A DNA stretch of 64,000 nt from JAURDE01 sp965365285 (GTDB taxonomy: Bacteria > Bdellovibrionota > Bacteriovoracia > Bacteriovoracales > Bacteriovoracaceae): the NCBI GenBank assembly GCA_965365285.1, contig CBDUBC010000001.1, positions 1 to 64,000 of the forward strand, given 5' to 3'. The position numbers and the translations under genes are program-made. Below, one piece after another: positions 8,771-17,910 of this stretch (positions are counted from its first letter, which is position 1; each line of letters starts with the position of its first letter). Under the pieces are notes generated by a model. That model did not search any database. It was not told the DNA's origin and saw only the letters and a list, made by a program, of their open reading frames with translations.

Positions 8771-8776
8771 ATTATA
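8771..8776 (-). promoter_or_regulatory. -10 box for the receiver-like gene
   Basis: On the minus strand a perfect TATAAT lies about 21 nt upstream of the start at 8749, placing transcription start just before the AAAGGAG ribosome binding site. No good -35 element is seen. Confidence 0.4.
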
Positions 8777-8900
8777 AGGGCTACTCGGAATAAGAGCCTA
8801 ACTCATCAAACTTGTTTTAACTGCTAACGTATTTTCAGGTATTTATAGTTTTAATAGCAACCATCTGTGGCTCCATAGATTAAATGAATTTTTTTGGGCT

Positions 8901-8929
8901 TTGTCTAAAATAATGCTGCTACCTATATA
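8901..8929 (+). promoter_or_regulatory. Candidate sigma70 promoter for the ferredoxin gene
   Basis: TTGTCT (8901-8906) and TATATA (8924-8929) are 17 bp apart, in the 230-bp intergenic region before the ferredoxin at 8980. I see no other gene in that region. Confidence 0.4.
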
Positions 8930-8979
8930 TTTAAATTTGAGCTAATATGAGATAGGATACGAGCAAAAGGTAGAAGAAT

Positions 8980-9375
8980 ATGGACTCTAATGAAGTATTT
9001 GTGGCAAACCCATTTCATACGGCAAAACTAAAGCCTGTCCGAAAAGGTAAAAAACCACCTAAATTATTGGCCGTTGTCCATCAAAGTGGGTGTACTGGAT
9101 GTGAAGTTTGCATCGCTGGTTGTCCTGTTGATTCTATCGAATTGGTCCCTGGTCCTTATCCTGACAATCCTGCTTTTCAACAGACCGTAGAGATCGATCT
9201 CGAAAGATGTATTGGTTGTCAAAACTGTTCTCAGGATTGTCCTTGGGAAACAATCATGATGTATGATTCAACTGATGCATTCACCGCTTGGTCTAATGAA
9301 ACCATTAATTCACAACTCTATATTCCCGAGTCTGAACTTGAAGAGCTTAAAACAAAGCTCGCTGCTTCAGTGTAA
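8980..9375 (+). CDS. Ferredoxin-like protein with two 4Fe-4S clusters
   Basis: The 131-residue protein contains two complete cluster motifs of the CxxCxxCxxxC(P) type: CTGCEVCIAGCP (about residues 39-50) and CIGCQNCSQDCP (about 79-90). Short N- and C-terminal extensions flank them. It is soluble with no signal peptide and should act as a cytoplasmic electron carrier or small subunit. It stands alone; the next gene encodes a chemoreceptor-like protein after a 57-bp gap. Its redox partner is unknown. Confidence 0.9.
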   Translation: MDSNEVFVANPFHTAKLKPVRKGKKPPKLLAVVHQSGCTGCEVCIAGCPVDSIELVPGPYPDNPAFQQTVEIDLERCIGCQNCSQDCPWETIMMYDSTDAFTAWSNETINSQLYIPESELEELKTKLAASV

Positions 9376-9432
9376 AAAAGTCAACTATAAAAACTATCTA
9401 AGTTTTCTAAGGATTTTTGTCGAAAAGCTAAT

Positions 9433-10935
9433 ATGCTCATGAGCTTTCTAAAACGGCAATTTAAACTACCTCTCGGTCTTAAAATCAAAATTGGTTTTTT
9501 CACCGTCTTTTTTCTAGTTCTGCTCAAATTTTTTATACAAATCTATGCTGAAAACAACTTTGAATTACTTCATCAAAAAAAGAATCAAGAATATGTTACG
9601 ATGGCCAAGGAAATTATTAATCTTGAAGAAGAGCTATTTTTAACCTTTAGTTTTATAGACGATTTTTTCACCCAAGGTAGCGAGTATACTGAGGATATGA
9701 GGGAAGATCTCGAAACTCGGCTGAAAAATGTATTACAAAAATCACTTGATATCGATCAGAAGTACACTTTCAAAAAAAATGTTTTAAGTCTTATGACACC
9801 GATGGTAGAGAGGGTTCGAGTTATTTTTAATGATAAAAATTTAAAAAATAAAAAAAGAGCATGGATTAATTTAAAAAGAAACTTCGATAATCTCCCTCGG
9901 GTTTTAAAAGACTTTTCTAGCTCCGTAATTGAATTTCAAAATAAATTACTTTCAGAAAATTTACTTAAAATTAAAGTTTTAAGATTTATCCAAATGTCCC
10001 TATCTCTCTTGATCTTAATATCGATAGTTGTTTTCTACTTACTCTTAAATAAAGAACTACTACCCTCTCTCTATAAAACAATTAGGATAACTAGAAATCT
10101 TTTTGACGAACTTAGCAAAAATATGAGCCAAGTAAATAAAACGATTGCCTTTATCGGTGAGCAAGCAAGAAGAAAGGAAGAAGAGATCCTTCGCATGAAT
10201 GACACTCTTAATAAATCCGTTAATCTTATAAAAGATAATCTCGATATTGCCCAAAGATGCCAACAAGAGACCGAAACAGGAAGTGCTTTAATTGGTAATG
10301 CCTCTAATTTTATTAAGAAATTTGGTGATAGTATGAAGGCCATCAAAGATAGTACTCGTGACTTAAAACATATTATCCTCTCTTTTAGGGAGATCGATAA
10401 AAAATCAAAAAAAATTGGATCTATTGTAAGTGAAAGTCGCTTACTTTCCTTTAATGCAGAAATTGAAGCCGCTCATGCTGGCGCTTTAGGTAAAGGCTTT
10501 TCAGTGGTTGCAGAAGAGATGGCTAATCTAGCTCATAGTAGTGGAGAAATTAGTGTTGATATTTCTAATGTTGTTGTGAGTGCTTCCAGTCAGGCTAATA
10601 GTATTATACAGAAATCCAAAGATTCAATGACAGACGGTTTTGATCTCGCTACGGACTTTGACGATACTTTTAGCAGCCTAGAAAACTCTTTTCGAGATAT
10701 ATTTAATGCTATTAACGAAGTTAAAATGAGCTCTGAAAAACAATACGGAAGTATGAATACGACACAAGCCTCTTTTGAAAATCTTCAAAATTCAATTTCC
10801 ACAGATTTTCAAGAAATAACAAATCTACGCGAGGAAACCGATAACTTAAATATTAACTTGGAACAACTACAATCTTCCCTTGATGAAATTGAAAAAATTA
10901 TCAAAGGCCATGACGATTCTTCCAAGGCATCATAA
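9433..10935 (+). CDS. Methyl-accepting chemotaxis-like transducer
   Basis: The 500-residue protein has a membrane helix near residues 20-38, an extracytoplasmic helical region to about 190, a second helix (about 192-212) and a long cytoplasmic coiled coil. The hairpin tip reads SRLLSFNAEIEAAHAG, then GKGFSVVAEEMANLA, clearly matching the MCP tip that binds CheA/CheW. I see no clear HAMP domain between helix 2 and the signalling region. Two in-frame ATGs (9433 and 9439) are possible starts and neither has a strong ribosome binding site. It overlaps the converging lgt by 35 bp. Confidence 0.85.
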   Translation: MLMSFLKRQFKLPLGLKIKIGFFTVFFLVLLKFFIQIYAENNFELLHQKKNQEYVTMAKEIINLEEELFLTFSFIDDFFTQGSEYTEDMREDLETRLKNVLQKSLDIDQKYTFKKNVLSLMTPMVERVRVIFNDKNLKNKKRAWINLKRNFDNLPRVLKDFSSSVIEFQNKLLSENLLKIKVLRFIQMSLSLLILISIVVFYLLLNKELLPSLYKTIRITRNLFDELSKNMSQVNKTIAFIGEQARRKEEEILRMNDTLNKSVNLIKDNLDIAQRCQQETETGSALIGNASNFIKKFGDSMKAIKDSTRDLKHIILSFREIDKKSKKIGSIVSESRLLSFNAEIEAAHAGALGKGFSVVAEEMANLAHSSGEISVDISNVVVSASSQANSIIQKSKDSMTDGFDLATDFDDTFSSLENSFRDIFNAINEVKMSSEKQYGSMNTTQASFENLQNSISTDFQEITNLREETDNLNINLEQLQSSLDEIEKIIKGHDDSSKAS

Positions 10936-11647
10936 AAATAATTCCTAAAATAAATATGATAAGAGAGATGATTTGAGAGGTTGATAGTCCCATAAAATGA
11001 ATACCTCGAATTATATCCCCTCTTAAAAACTCAAGTAGAAATCTTAGAATAGAATAAGAAGCGACATAAAATATAAATATTTTTTGGGGAGACCACTTTT
11101 TATTTAAAGTATTACGCGCGATTACGATGCCTAAGAGAACAAGAATTAGAGCCTCATAGAGTTGAACAGGATGTCTTAAATGATCATGAAGGTGAACCGC
11201 CCACGGCAGATCACTTTTTACACCAAAACAACAGCCTGCTAAAAAACAACCTAATCTTCCTAAAGCATGTCCAAAAGAGAGTGGCGCTATAAGAATGTAA
11301 GAGTTTTTTAAATTGAATTTCTTAAGAATAAGACAATAAAATATTAAGTAGAGGATTCCAAAAATAAACCCACCGTAAAAAACAAATCCTCCTCCGAGCC
11401 AAAAAGAGAGACTTTGGGAGTGTTGGACAAACTCCCCTCCGGATGAGTAGATGAGGAAAAAAACCTTAGAGCCAATCCATGAAGATAAAAATATTCCCCA
11501 AAAAAGCCCCATAAATCCTTGATCGGAAATTCCGAGACGGTCTAGATAATTTTGAGAAAGACGAAAGGCAAGTCCCCACGACAGCCCCATTAAGAGCGGG
11601 TAGGAATAAAGAACTAAAAAAGAGGATTCAAATAATATTGGTAACAC
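10901..11647 (-). CDS. lgt: Prolipoprotein diacylglyceryl transferase
   Basis: Lgt transfers diacylglycerol from phosphatidylglycerol to the lipobox Cys of prolipoproteins in the inner membrane. The 248-residue protein has about seven membrane helices, the HALGRLGCFLAGCCFG signature with the essential His and Arg, and the downstream HPVQLYEAL motif. The start is a GTG at 11647 with GGGGG 3 nt upstream; the next Met lies inside the first helix. It follows lspA by 14 bp, so the two steps of lipoprotein maturation share an operon, here behind a two-component system. Confidence 0.95.
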   Translation of the reverse strand: MLPILFESSFLVLYSYPLLMGLSWGLAFRLSQNYLDRLGISDQGFMGLFWGIFLSSWIGSKVFFLIYSSGGEFVQHSQSLSFWLGGGFVFYGGFIFGILYLIFYCLILKKFNLKNSYILIAPLSFGHALGRLGCFLAGCCFGVKSDLPWAVHLHDHLRHPVQLYEALILVLLGIVIARNTLNKKWSPQKIFIFYVASYSILRFLLEFLRGDIIRGIHFMGLSTSQIISLIIFILGIIFMMPWKNRHGL

Positions 11648-11661
11648 GAACCCCCAAACAA

Positions 11662-12150
11662 TTAAGACTTCGTCGGTTTTTTATGATGTCTAATATAATC
11701 GATAATTAATAAACCTGCTGCTACAGAGATACAGGAGTCCGCTACATTAAATGCTGGAAAGTGGGATTTTCCAATATAGAAATCAAAGAGATCAACAACG
11801 TAACCTAAAGAAAAGCGATCAATGAGGTTTCCTATGGCTCCAGCAAGTATAAGGCTATAGCTAAAGCCTAAAATGTAACGATCTTTTCGTGATGTCCAAA
11901 TCAAATATATAATATAGAAGCAGGCAAGTACCGGAATAAATAGAAAGAGGAAACGACGCCAAACTTCTTCTACTCCTGCTCCCATACCAAAGGCGGCACC
12001 TGTATTTCGCACATAAGTGATATTAAAAAAGCCACTAATCACCTCTGTGGATTCACCTAGACGATAATGCTGTTCAATAAGCCCCTTACTAAATTGATCG
12101 ATAAGTATAAGGGCCGTCATCATAAGGGCCCAAGTCCATATTCTGTTCAT
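11662..12150 (-). CDS. lspA: Lipoprotein signal peptidase (signal peptidase II)
   Basis: LspA cleaves the signal peptide of diacylglycerol-modified prolipoproteins. The 162-residue size and four membrane helices are normal. Conserved blocks are visible: VRNTGAAFG, GAIGNLIDRF with the first catalytic Asp, and FNVADSCI with the second. Its ATG directly abuts the stop of the response-regulator gene, and lgt follows, so it is co-transcribed with the upstream sensor system. Confidence 0.96.
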   Translation of the reverse strand: MNRIWTWALMMTALILIDQFSKGLIEQHYRLGESTEVISGFFNITYVRNTGAAFGMGAGVEEVWRRFLFLFIPVLACFYIIYLIWTSRKDRYILGFSYSLILAGAIGNLIDRFSLGYVVDLFDFYIGKSHFPAFNVADSCISVAAGLLIIDYIRHHKKPTKS

Positions 12151-13650
12151 TTAGTAAAATTCCTTAGGATTAATCTCATATTTTTCAATTTTTCTAAGTA
12201 GAGTTTTCTTTGGAATATTAGCCTTAAGGGCGGTTTGATTAATTTTTCCATTATTCAGTTTAAGGGCATATACAATAAACTCTTTTTCAAAAAGATCTTT
12301 AGCCTCTTGAAAATCTAATCTCATTTGATTTTTATCATCGACATCCGTTGCAAAGGCAAAAGAGTATCCACTACCCAAAGTAGTTGTCGGAGCTTGATCA
12401 AAAATAGAGTTTTGAATCTCTTTAACATCAATCTGAACATCATTCTGTTCTTCCTGATTATGTTCTTCTGCTCTGGGGCCTTTTAAAACAGAACTTGGTA
12501 GAGCAGAGACTTTGATGCTATTCCCAGTCTCAATAATGAAGGCATGTTCAATAACATTACGAAGCTCTCTAATATTTCCTGGCCACGCGTAGTTGGTAAG
12601 CAATTCCATTGCATCATCTGCTACAGAACTAATTTCCATATGGTGAAGACTGTTAAAATAATTAATATAGTAATCCACAAGGAATGGAATATCTGATTTT
12701 CGATCTCTAAGTGGAGGTAAATAGACTGGTAGAACATTGAGACGATAAAAAAGATCCTCTCTAAATTCTTTTTTCTTAATCATCTCCTCAAATGGCTTAT
12801 GAGAGGCTGCTATAATTCTCACGTCTACTTGAACATCTCGATTACTTCCTACAGGAGTAAAGCTTTGTTCTTGGAGAACTCTTAAGAGCTTTACTTGCAT
12901 ACTTGGACTAATATCACCAATCTCATCTAAAAAGATAGTTCCACCATCTGCATATTGAAATTTTCCAGCTTTTCTTTCGGTTGCACCAGTGAAAGCACCT
13001 TTTTCATGTCCAAAAAGCTCCGATTCAATAAGTTCATCTGGTATAGCTGCTAAGTTAATCGTTACAAACTTTTCATCTTTTCGAGGACCATTAAAATGGA
13101 TCGCCTTAGCAACTAGTTCTTTACCAGTTCCTGACTCTCCTCGAATAAGAACCGGAGTGTTCACTTTGGCGAGCTTAGAAATGACATTAAAAACTTTTTG
13201 CATAATATCGGATTCACCAACAAATTCATCCGAGGTATCTTCTCCAAGAGAAAGTTTTGGAGCTGAAAAAACTGAGGTTTCAACAAGACTTCTTGCTTTG
13301 AGCGCTCTTTTAATGAGGGCAACAAGATTTTCTGAAGAGATTGGTTTTTCTAAATAGTTATAGGCTCCTTCTTTTACGGCCTTTACAGCATCTTGAACAT
13401 TTGAATAGGCGGTAAGAATTAAAACTATGATCGAAGGGTCATATTTTTTTATTTCAGTTAGCGCTTCAATACCATTCATCTCTGGCATATTCACGTCCAT
13501 AACAACAAGATCGTATTTGGTTTGATAAACCTTAGTGAGTGCTTCTTTACCGTTATCAGCAACATCCACTTTAAAGTGGTGATATTCTAGGGCCTGCCTG
13601 ACAGAATCCTGTAAGACTTTATCATCATCTACTACTAAAACAGTCTGCAT
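12151..13650 (-). CDS. Sigma54-dependent NtrC-family response regulator
   Basis: The 499-residue activator has three domains. An N-terminal receiver carries the phospho-acceptor Asp52 in MDVNMPEMNG and an acidic VDDD near residue 7. A central AAA+ domain has Walker A GESGTGKE, the sigma54-contacting GAFTGA and a Walker B FLDEIGD. A C-terminal Fis-type helix-turn-helix follows (about 460-495). It should activate sigma54 promoters when phosphorylated by the CHASE2 kinase encoded 9 bp upstream. GGAGAGAGG precedes the ATG. Targets are unknown; I found no clear -24/-12 promoter in this window. Confidence 0.95.
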   Translation of the reverse strand: MQTVLVVDDDKVLQDSVRQALEYHHFKVDVADNGKEALTKVYQTKYDLVVMDVNMPEMNGIEALTEIKKYDPSIIVLILTAYSNVQDAVKAVKEGAYNYLEKPISSENLVALIKRALKARSLVETSVFSAPKLSLGEDTSDEFVGESDIMQKVFNVISKLAKVNTPVLIRGESGTGKELVAKAIHFNGPRKDEKFVTINLAAIPDELIESELFGHEKGAFTGATERKAGKFQYADGGTIFLDEIGDISPSMQVKLLRVLQEQSFTPVGSNRDVQVDVRIIAASHKPFEEMIKKKEFREDLFYRLNVLPVYLPPLRDRKSDIPFLVDYYINYFNSLHHMEISSVADDAMELLTNYAWPGNIRELRNVIEHAFIIETGNSIKVSALPSSVLKGPRAEEHNQEEQNDVQIDVKEIQNSIFDQAPTTTLGSGYSFAFATDVDDKNQMRLDFQEAKDLFEKEFIVYALKLNNGKINQTALKANIPKKTLLRKIEKYEINPKEFY

Positions 13651-13659
13651 ACCTCTCTC

Positions 13660-15537
13660 CTATTCGTTTTTTAACTTTACAGTAAAGGTCGTACCTTTTC
13701 CAAGTTCAGAATCCACAGAAATATTTCCTCCGTGTAATTCGACAAAATACTTTACCAGATAAAGACCTAGCCCGGTTCCTTTAATCTTATGGCTAGCATC
13801 ATTCTTAACTCTATAAAATTTATCGAACACATGGTCAAGATCTTCAGGAGCGATCCCCACCCCATCATCTGAAATAGTTACGTAGACAAATTTATCATCA
13901 TCCCATGTCTTAATTACTACAGTTTTCTCTTCACCTGAATATTTTAGGGCGTTTTCCACAAGATTATGAAACACGCGATTAATCAGCGTCGGATCTATTT
14001 TGATTGGGTAAAGAGGGCTAAGCTCTGTTTCAATATGTACTTTTTTCTGTTGAGCTTCAAAGCGAAGATTTTCCACAACAGTTTCCATAATATTATTGAT
14101 ATCTTTAGAGGCCGTGTTCAGCGATATATCTCTAGACTCAATTTTAGTGAGGTCAAGAATAGAAGTAATAAACTTATTAAGCTCTTTGGTGCTTTCTATG
14201 ATGGAGTTTAGATTTCTAACATTATTTTCATTGCCTCTATTGTGCTGAAGCATGATATCAGCAAGCCCTGCAATTTTAGCGACAGGAGTTTTTAGGTCAT
14301 GACTCATTAAAGAAATAAAGTTTTGCTTTAAGTTTTCAACTTTTCGAAGAAGCTTGGTTTCTTCCTCTATCGCAAATCTAGTTTGATATTCGCCAATGGC
14401 CCTAAAAGGAATCCAAATATAGTAGACAACAAAAACCGTAAGAACGATATGAATTGTATAAAGCCAAAGTCCAAAAGCAACAAACGCTATATAAGAAATA
14501 AGGAGCACTCCAAGCATGATCGAAAAGGTGATTGCAAGACCTAAAGTTGGCTTTGTTTTCGTAATTGTAAAAGAAAGAATCAAAGCAATAATGATGGCAA
14601 TTAAATAAGTAACCTCTAAGGGTACCTGATATACGGTTTTTCCTTTAATGAGCGCCTGAATTAGTCTGGCATGAACATTGAGCTTTGGAGTATCAAATCT
14701 TTCTCTATTGAAAGGAGTTAGAATAAAATCACTTGGATTACTCACATAACTTGGTCCAATAAGAACGATTTTATCTTTAAAAAAGTTATTTGGAAAATTA
14801 CCGCCAATAACTCTATGAAAAGGAATCGTTTTTAAAGAAGTATCCTCTGGGTTAGGTGTTGAGCTGTATCGAAAAAGAGCGAAGGTCGCATCTGCTTCTG
14901 GTTGGTAGTGCGCACCTTTTATTTCACTAGGGGTTAAACTAGGTAGCCCTATACTTTGACGGTATTGATTTGCCGTCCACAAATGAAGACTATTTTCGCC
15001 GCTCACATTTACTATCGCTTTACGACAAACTCCATCTTTAGAAAAATTCGCCTCATCTACGTTTAAAATAGCCAGAGAAAAGCCCATTTCCCGCAGAGAT
15101 TTTGGAGGATTTTTAACACCAAAGGCATCCGTTATAACCCCAAATTTAAATTTGCCGCCATCTTTTTGAAATTTCTTTATTAAACCGCGAAATCGAGTTT
15201 GATTTTCTTCATCAAGTTCTGATTTCGGCTCCAAAAATCCAATAAGATAGTTGATGACCTTAGGTTTAGATTTAAGAAGCTTTTCAAGCATTCGATTATG
15301 AGTTGCATACGCATAGGGATACTGATCTCCTATGAATTGATCACTAGTTTCATCTAGGGTAATGATGACGACATTATCATCATCAGATACACCGATATCC
15401 ATGGTGGCACGTACATCGTAAAAAATAGATTCAAGAGAGCTAAAGGGGTATTGAAAGAGAATAAAGATAAAAATAATGGTAAAAAAGAAGGGATAAAAAT
15501 TAGAGAGATCCCATATCTTTTTTTGTTGTTTATCCAT
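13660..15537 (-). CDS. CHASE2-domain sensor histidine kinase
   Basis: The 625-residue protein has an N-terminal membrane helix (about 15-32) and a periplasmic CHASE2 domain (about 38-300; YDVRATM near its start). Three further helices (about 308-375), a short coiled coil, a HisKA domain with MSHDLKTP (phospho-acceptor His413) and an HATPase domain follow; the HATPase shows N (NLVENALKYSG), G1 (DDGVGI), F and G2 (GTGLGLYLV) boxes. CHASE2 is an extracytoplasmic sensor domain of unknown ligand. The gene is between the pseudo-M48 membrane protein and its likely cognate regulator. Confidence 0.94.
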   Translation of the reverse strand: MDKQQKKIWDLSNFYPFFFTIIFIFILFQYPFSSLESIFYDVRATMDIGVSDDDNVVIITLDETSDQFIGDQYPYAYATHNRMLEKLLKSKPKVINYLIGFLEPKSELDEENQTRFRGLIKKFQKDGGKFKFGVITDAFGVKNPPKSLREMGFSLAILNVDEANFSKDGVCRKAIVNVSGENSLHLWTANQYRQSIGLPSLTPSEIKGAHYQPEADATFALFRYSSTPNPEDTSLKTIPFHRVIGGNFPNNFFKDKIVLIGPSYVSNPSDFILTPFNRERFDTPKLNVHARLIQALIKGKTVYQVPLEVTYLIAIIIALILSFTITKTKPTLGLAITFSIMLGVLLISYIAFVAFGLWLYTIHIVLTVFVVYYIWIPFRAIGEYQTRFAIEEETKLLRKVENLKQNFISLMSHDLKTPVAKIAGLADIMLQHNRGNENNVRNLNSIIESTKELNKFITSILDLTKIESRDISLNTASKDINNIMETVVENLRFEAQQKKVHIETELSPLYPIKIDPTLINRVFHNLVENALKYSGEEKTVVIKTWDDDKFVYVTISDDGVGIAPEDLDHVFDKFYRVKNDASHKIKGTGLGLYLVKYFVELHGGNISVDSELGKGTTFTVKLKNE

Positions 15538-16341
15538 TTAAGAATTCGTTTCCCAGTGAGTTTTATTATGAGGTGCTAAGTCGAAGAATAAGTCATAAAA
15601 GTCTAGGGCTTCTATAGTCCAAAGCGAAAACTTATTAAGTAAATTCGCTGAGAAACCGCTGACCTTTAATTCATCTCTATCACCAGTCCTTATTTTATCA
15701 CCTAATGAAACTAAAACCATACAATCTCGTCCCATTTGCGAAAAACGCTCGCAGAGTAGGTTCATTGAATTTTCTTTATCAAAGAATTTTTTCTCGAGAA
15801 GCTCCAAAGGGGATAACAAGAACTTAAAGACAAGATAAAAGAAAATAGAAGCTCTGTTCTTTGTAGGTGCGAAATGGGTTTCTGGAAATCTAATAATCGA
15901 AAATAATACTGCCCCTATTTTATCGAGTAAACTTGTAATAAAGGCCGACTTATATAATACGGAAAAGAAAACAGTTTCTAGTTCCTGCTTGTTGAGATTA
16001 TCAAGCAGGTCCTTGGAAATAAGAATGCCTCTCGAACTAAAAACAGAAGTTAAATCGAATAGATTTCCTTTGAATTTTTCAGTGTAATAAAGCCTTCGAG
16101 ATTTGATTCCCAATTTAAAAATCTGGTTATGAAAAATATCAAGAACCTCCTGGTCTTGTACAATCACCGCGCCTGAAATAGAGATGAGAAGTGGCTCCAT
16201 CAAGAGGATGAGTAAGAGCAGAGCAAGAACAGATAGAAGCAAGCCGATAATGGGACCTGCAGTTACCCAGATCAAAGAGCTAATCGTAATAAATGGGGTC
16301 ACCCAGAATAGAAGCAATAGAACGATCGATAGTACCCTCAA
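15538..16341 (-). CDS. Membrane protein resembling M48 peptidase but lacking the HExxH site
   Basis: From the TTG at 16341 the protein has 267 residues. That start has GGAGAG 5 nt upstream; a longer frame from a TTG at 16380 would begin before the predicted transcription start. Two or three N-terminal membrane helices are followed by a soluble region whose pattern (GILISKDLLDNLNKQELETV) matches the strand-helix just before the zinc site of HtpX/M48 peptidases. Where HExxH should be, the sequence reads SVLYKSAF, and the later E-x-x-A-D helix also lacks acidic ligands. It is therefore probably a pseudo-protease. Its stop abuts the start of the CHASE2 kinase, suggesting a sensor or accessory role. 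Family call inferred from pattern. Confidence 0.55.
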   Translation of the reverse strand: MRVLSIVLLLLFWVTPFITISSLIWVTAGPIIGLLLSVLALLLLILLMEPLLISISGAVIVQDQEVLDIFHNQIFKLGIKSRRLYYTEKFKGNLFDLTSVFSSRGILISKDLLDNLNKQELETVFFSVLYKSAFITSLLDKIGAVLFSIIRFPETHFAPTKNRASIFFYLVFKFLLSPLELLEKKFFDKENSMNLLCERFSQMGRDCMVLVSLGDKIRTGDRDELKVSGFSANLLNKFSLWTIEALDFYDLFFDLAPHNKTHWETNS

Positions 16342-16346
16342 TATTA

Positions 16347-16389
16347 CTCTCCGCGTTAATAATTGTTTTAGGGGTCGCAAGCAATTATA
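16347..16389 (-). promoter_or_regulatory. -10 box and ribosome binding site defining the start of the five-gene operon
   Basis: On the minus strand TATAAT (16384-16389) predicts transcription start near 16377. GGAGAG (16347-16352) sits 5 nt before the TTG at 16341. Together they place the operon's first start codon at 16341. No convincing -35 is visible. Confidence 0.45.
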
Positions 16390-16546
16390 GACAATTACTC
16401 GGAAAAGGGCTATAACGCAGCAATTATAATAGTAGAGAGCCCAATCCTTTAAGCTACTGAAATTACAGGAGTTGTATGGGCAGCGTCTTTACATGTGGCT
16501 CCCTTATTATAAAGTCGTTCTTTTTTACTTTAAGGAGTACTAGGCA

Positions 16547-17383
16547 ATGCATATGGATAGACTACTTTTCGGAACTGCTGGTGTCCCAAATTCTACCCCT
16601 AAAAAAAACAATCCAATTGAAGGGGTAAAGCAAATCCACAAGCTTGGTCTGGACTGTATGCAACTCGAGTTTGCTCACGGTGTTCGAATGAAAGAAGAGG
16701 TTTCTTCTGGTCTTCGAAAGGTTTCTTATGAACTCGGTATTCCTCTAACTTCTCATGGTCCTTACTACATTAATCTCAATGCAAGAGAGCAAGATAAAAT
16801 TGACTCCTCTGTTGAGCGGATTATCCAAACAGCTAAAATCTCTGACCTTTGTGGAGCGGAGTCTATGACCTTCCACGCGGCTTTCTACATGAAAGATAGC
16901 CCTTATGATGTTTTTGATCTGGTTGAGAAAAGCTTAAATGTTATTGAAGAAAGACTAGGAAGGCTTGATATTGAAATTGAGCTTCGCCCAGAGCTTACTG
17001 GTAAAACATCTCAGTTTGGATCTCTTGAAGAGCTTATTAGCCTCACAAAGAGTATAAACTCTTGTAGCCCTTGTATGGACTTCTCTCACCTTTACGCTAG
17101 AACTGGTGAATTCAACTCTGAAGATGAGTTTGATATGGTTCTTTCTCGACTTAAAGACGAAATCGGTGCTCAATCACTAGAAAATATGCACATCCACATT
17201 TCTGGAATTAGCTCTAACTCTAAAGGTGATCTTAAGCACCTTAACCTTCAAGAATCTGAATTTAACTGGCAGGCGCTTTTTAAGAGTCTTAAGAAGTTTG
17301 ATTGTAAGGGATATGTAATCTGTAATAGTCCAAATCTTGAAGTCGATGCGGTCATGATCAAAGACTATTATATGTCATTATAA
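16547..17383 (+). CDS. Endonuclease IV-like TIM-barrel protein (AP_endonuc_2 superfamily)
   Basis: The 278-residue TIM barrel shows the spaced metal-ligand blocks of the endonuclease IV/sugar isomerase superfamily: SHGPYYINLN (about 70), TFHAAFY, the ELRPELTG strand, CMDFSHLYAR and HIHISG. The block order and the INLN motif fit Nfo-type AP endonucleases better than xylose isomerases, and 278 residues is the usual Nfo length. Such enzymes cut DNA at abasic sites in base excision repair. AAGGAG lies 9 nt before the ATG at 16547, which fits better than the second ATG 6 nt later. A sugar epimerase role is not excluded. Confidence 0.75.
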   Translation: MHMDRLLFGTAGVPNSTPKKNNPIEGVKQIHKLGLDCMQLEFAHGVRMKEEVSSGLRKVSYELGIPLTSHGPYYINLNAREQDKIDSSVERIIQTAKISDLCGAESMTFHAAFYMKDSPYDVFDLVEKSLNVIEERLGRLDIEIELRPELTGKTSQFGSLEELISLTKSINSCSPCMDFSHLYARTGEFNSEDEFDMVLSRLKDEIGAQSLENMHIHISGISSNSKGDLKHLNLQESEFNWQALFKSLKKFDCKGYVICNSPNLEVDAVMIKDYYMSL

Positions 17384-17878
17384 TTCCACGAGTGTTTCAA
17401 TCCAGTCTACAATACCTGGCTGCCCTTGAGGTACGAAAATAAGGTAGGGCACAAACTTATGACTAGCGAGAACAATTTCGCAATCATAAGGACAGAAAGG
17501 ACCTAGAACCTCGATTAGTTTATCCGTATCATTCTCAGCACCAATTCTTACGACAGATTTTCCGATGTTTTTTGCGTATTTTTCAAACTGAGAAAAGAGA
17601 GACCAATCGTACGGAAAATCGATTGGATAACCGGCGATATTGGTTCTAAAAACTCCTATGTCCTTTAAGTTATTTAACTTGTAAAAAAGAAGTTCTTTTT
17701 TATTAAGATTAAATTCAAAAAAAGCTGATTTGCTCTTAGAACCTACAACCTTATTCTGATCTTCAAAATAAAAATTGAGCCCATCTGGGTCATTTTTATC
17801 TTCATAAACAGAACCAAGAGCGTAGGTCTCTTCCATTAATTGATTTATAAGAGGGTCATCAAACTGTTTATATCTCAT
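17378..17878 (-). CDS. Hypothetical cytoplasmic protein
   Basis: The 166-residue protein has no signal peptide, membrane segment or motif I recognise. It is mixed alpha/beta with many aromatic residues and a C-terminal apolar stretch (KFVPYLIFVPQG). The frame ends 6 bp inside the end of the converging endonuclease IV-like gene, a tight arrangement that supports it being real. A small lipoprotein gene lies 32 bp upstream on the same strand. Confidence 0.7.
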   Translation of the reverse strand: MRYKQFDDPLINQLMEETYALGSVYEDKNDPDGLNFYFEDQNKVVGSKSKSAFFEFNLNKKELLFYKLNNLKDIGVFRTNIAGYPIDFPYDWSLFSQFEKYAKNIGKSVVRIGAENDTDKLIEVLGPFCPYDCEIVLASHKFVPYLIFVPQGQPGIVDWIETLVEL

Positions 17879-17910
17879 ATAGTTCTTTTCGAACTATTTG
17901 AGCTAAAACA

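Noticed and set aside
16342..16380. Upstream TTG start for the pseudo-M48 gene
   Set aside because: The -10 box at 16384-16389 puts transcription start near 16377, downstream of the first base of that TTG, and the internal TTG at 16341 has a strong GGAGAG site.
16476..16628. A 50-codon frame starting ATG after ACAGGAG, overlapping the start of the endonuclease IV-like gene
   Set aside because: It could be an upstream ORF, but it shows no recognisable protein features, and the main gene has its own AAGGAG site, so I could not support it.
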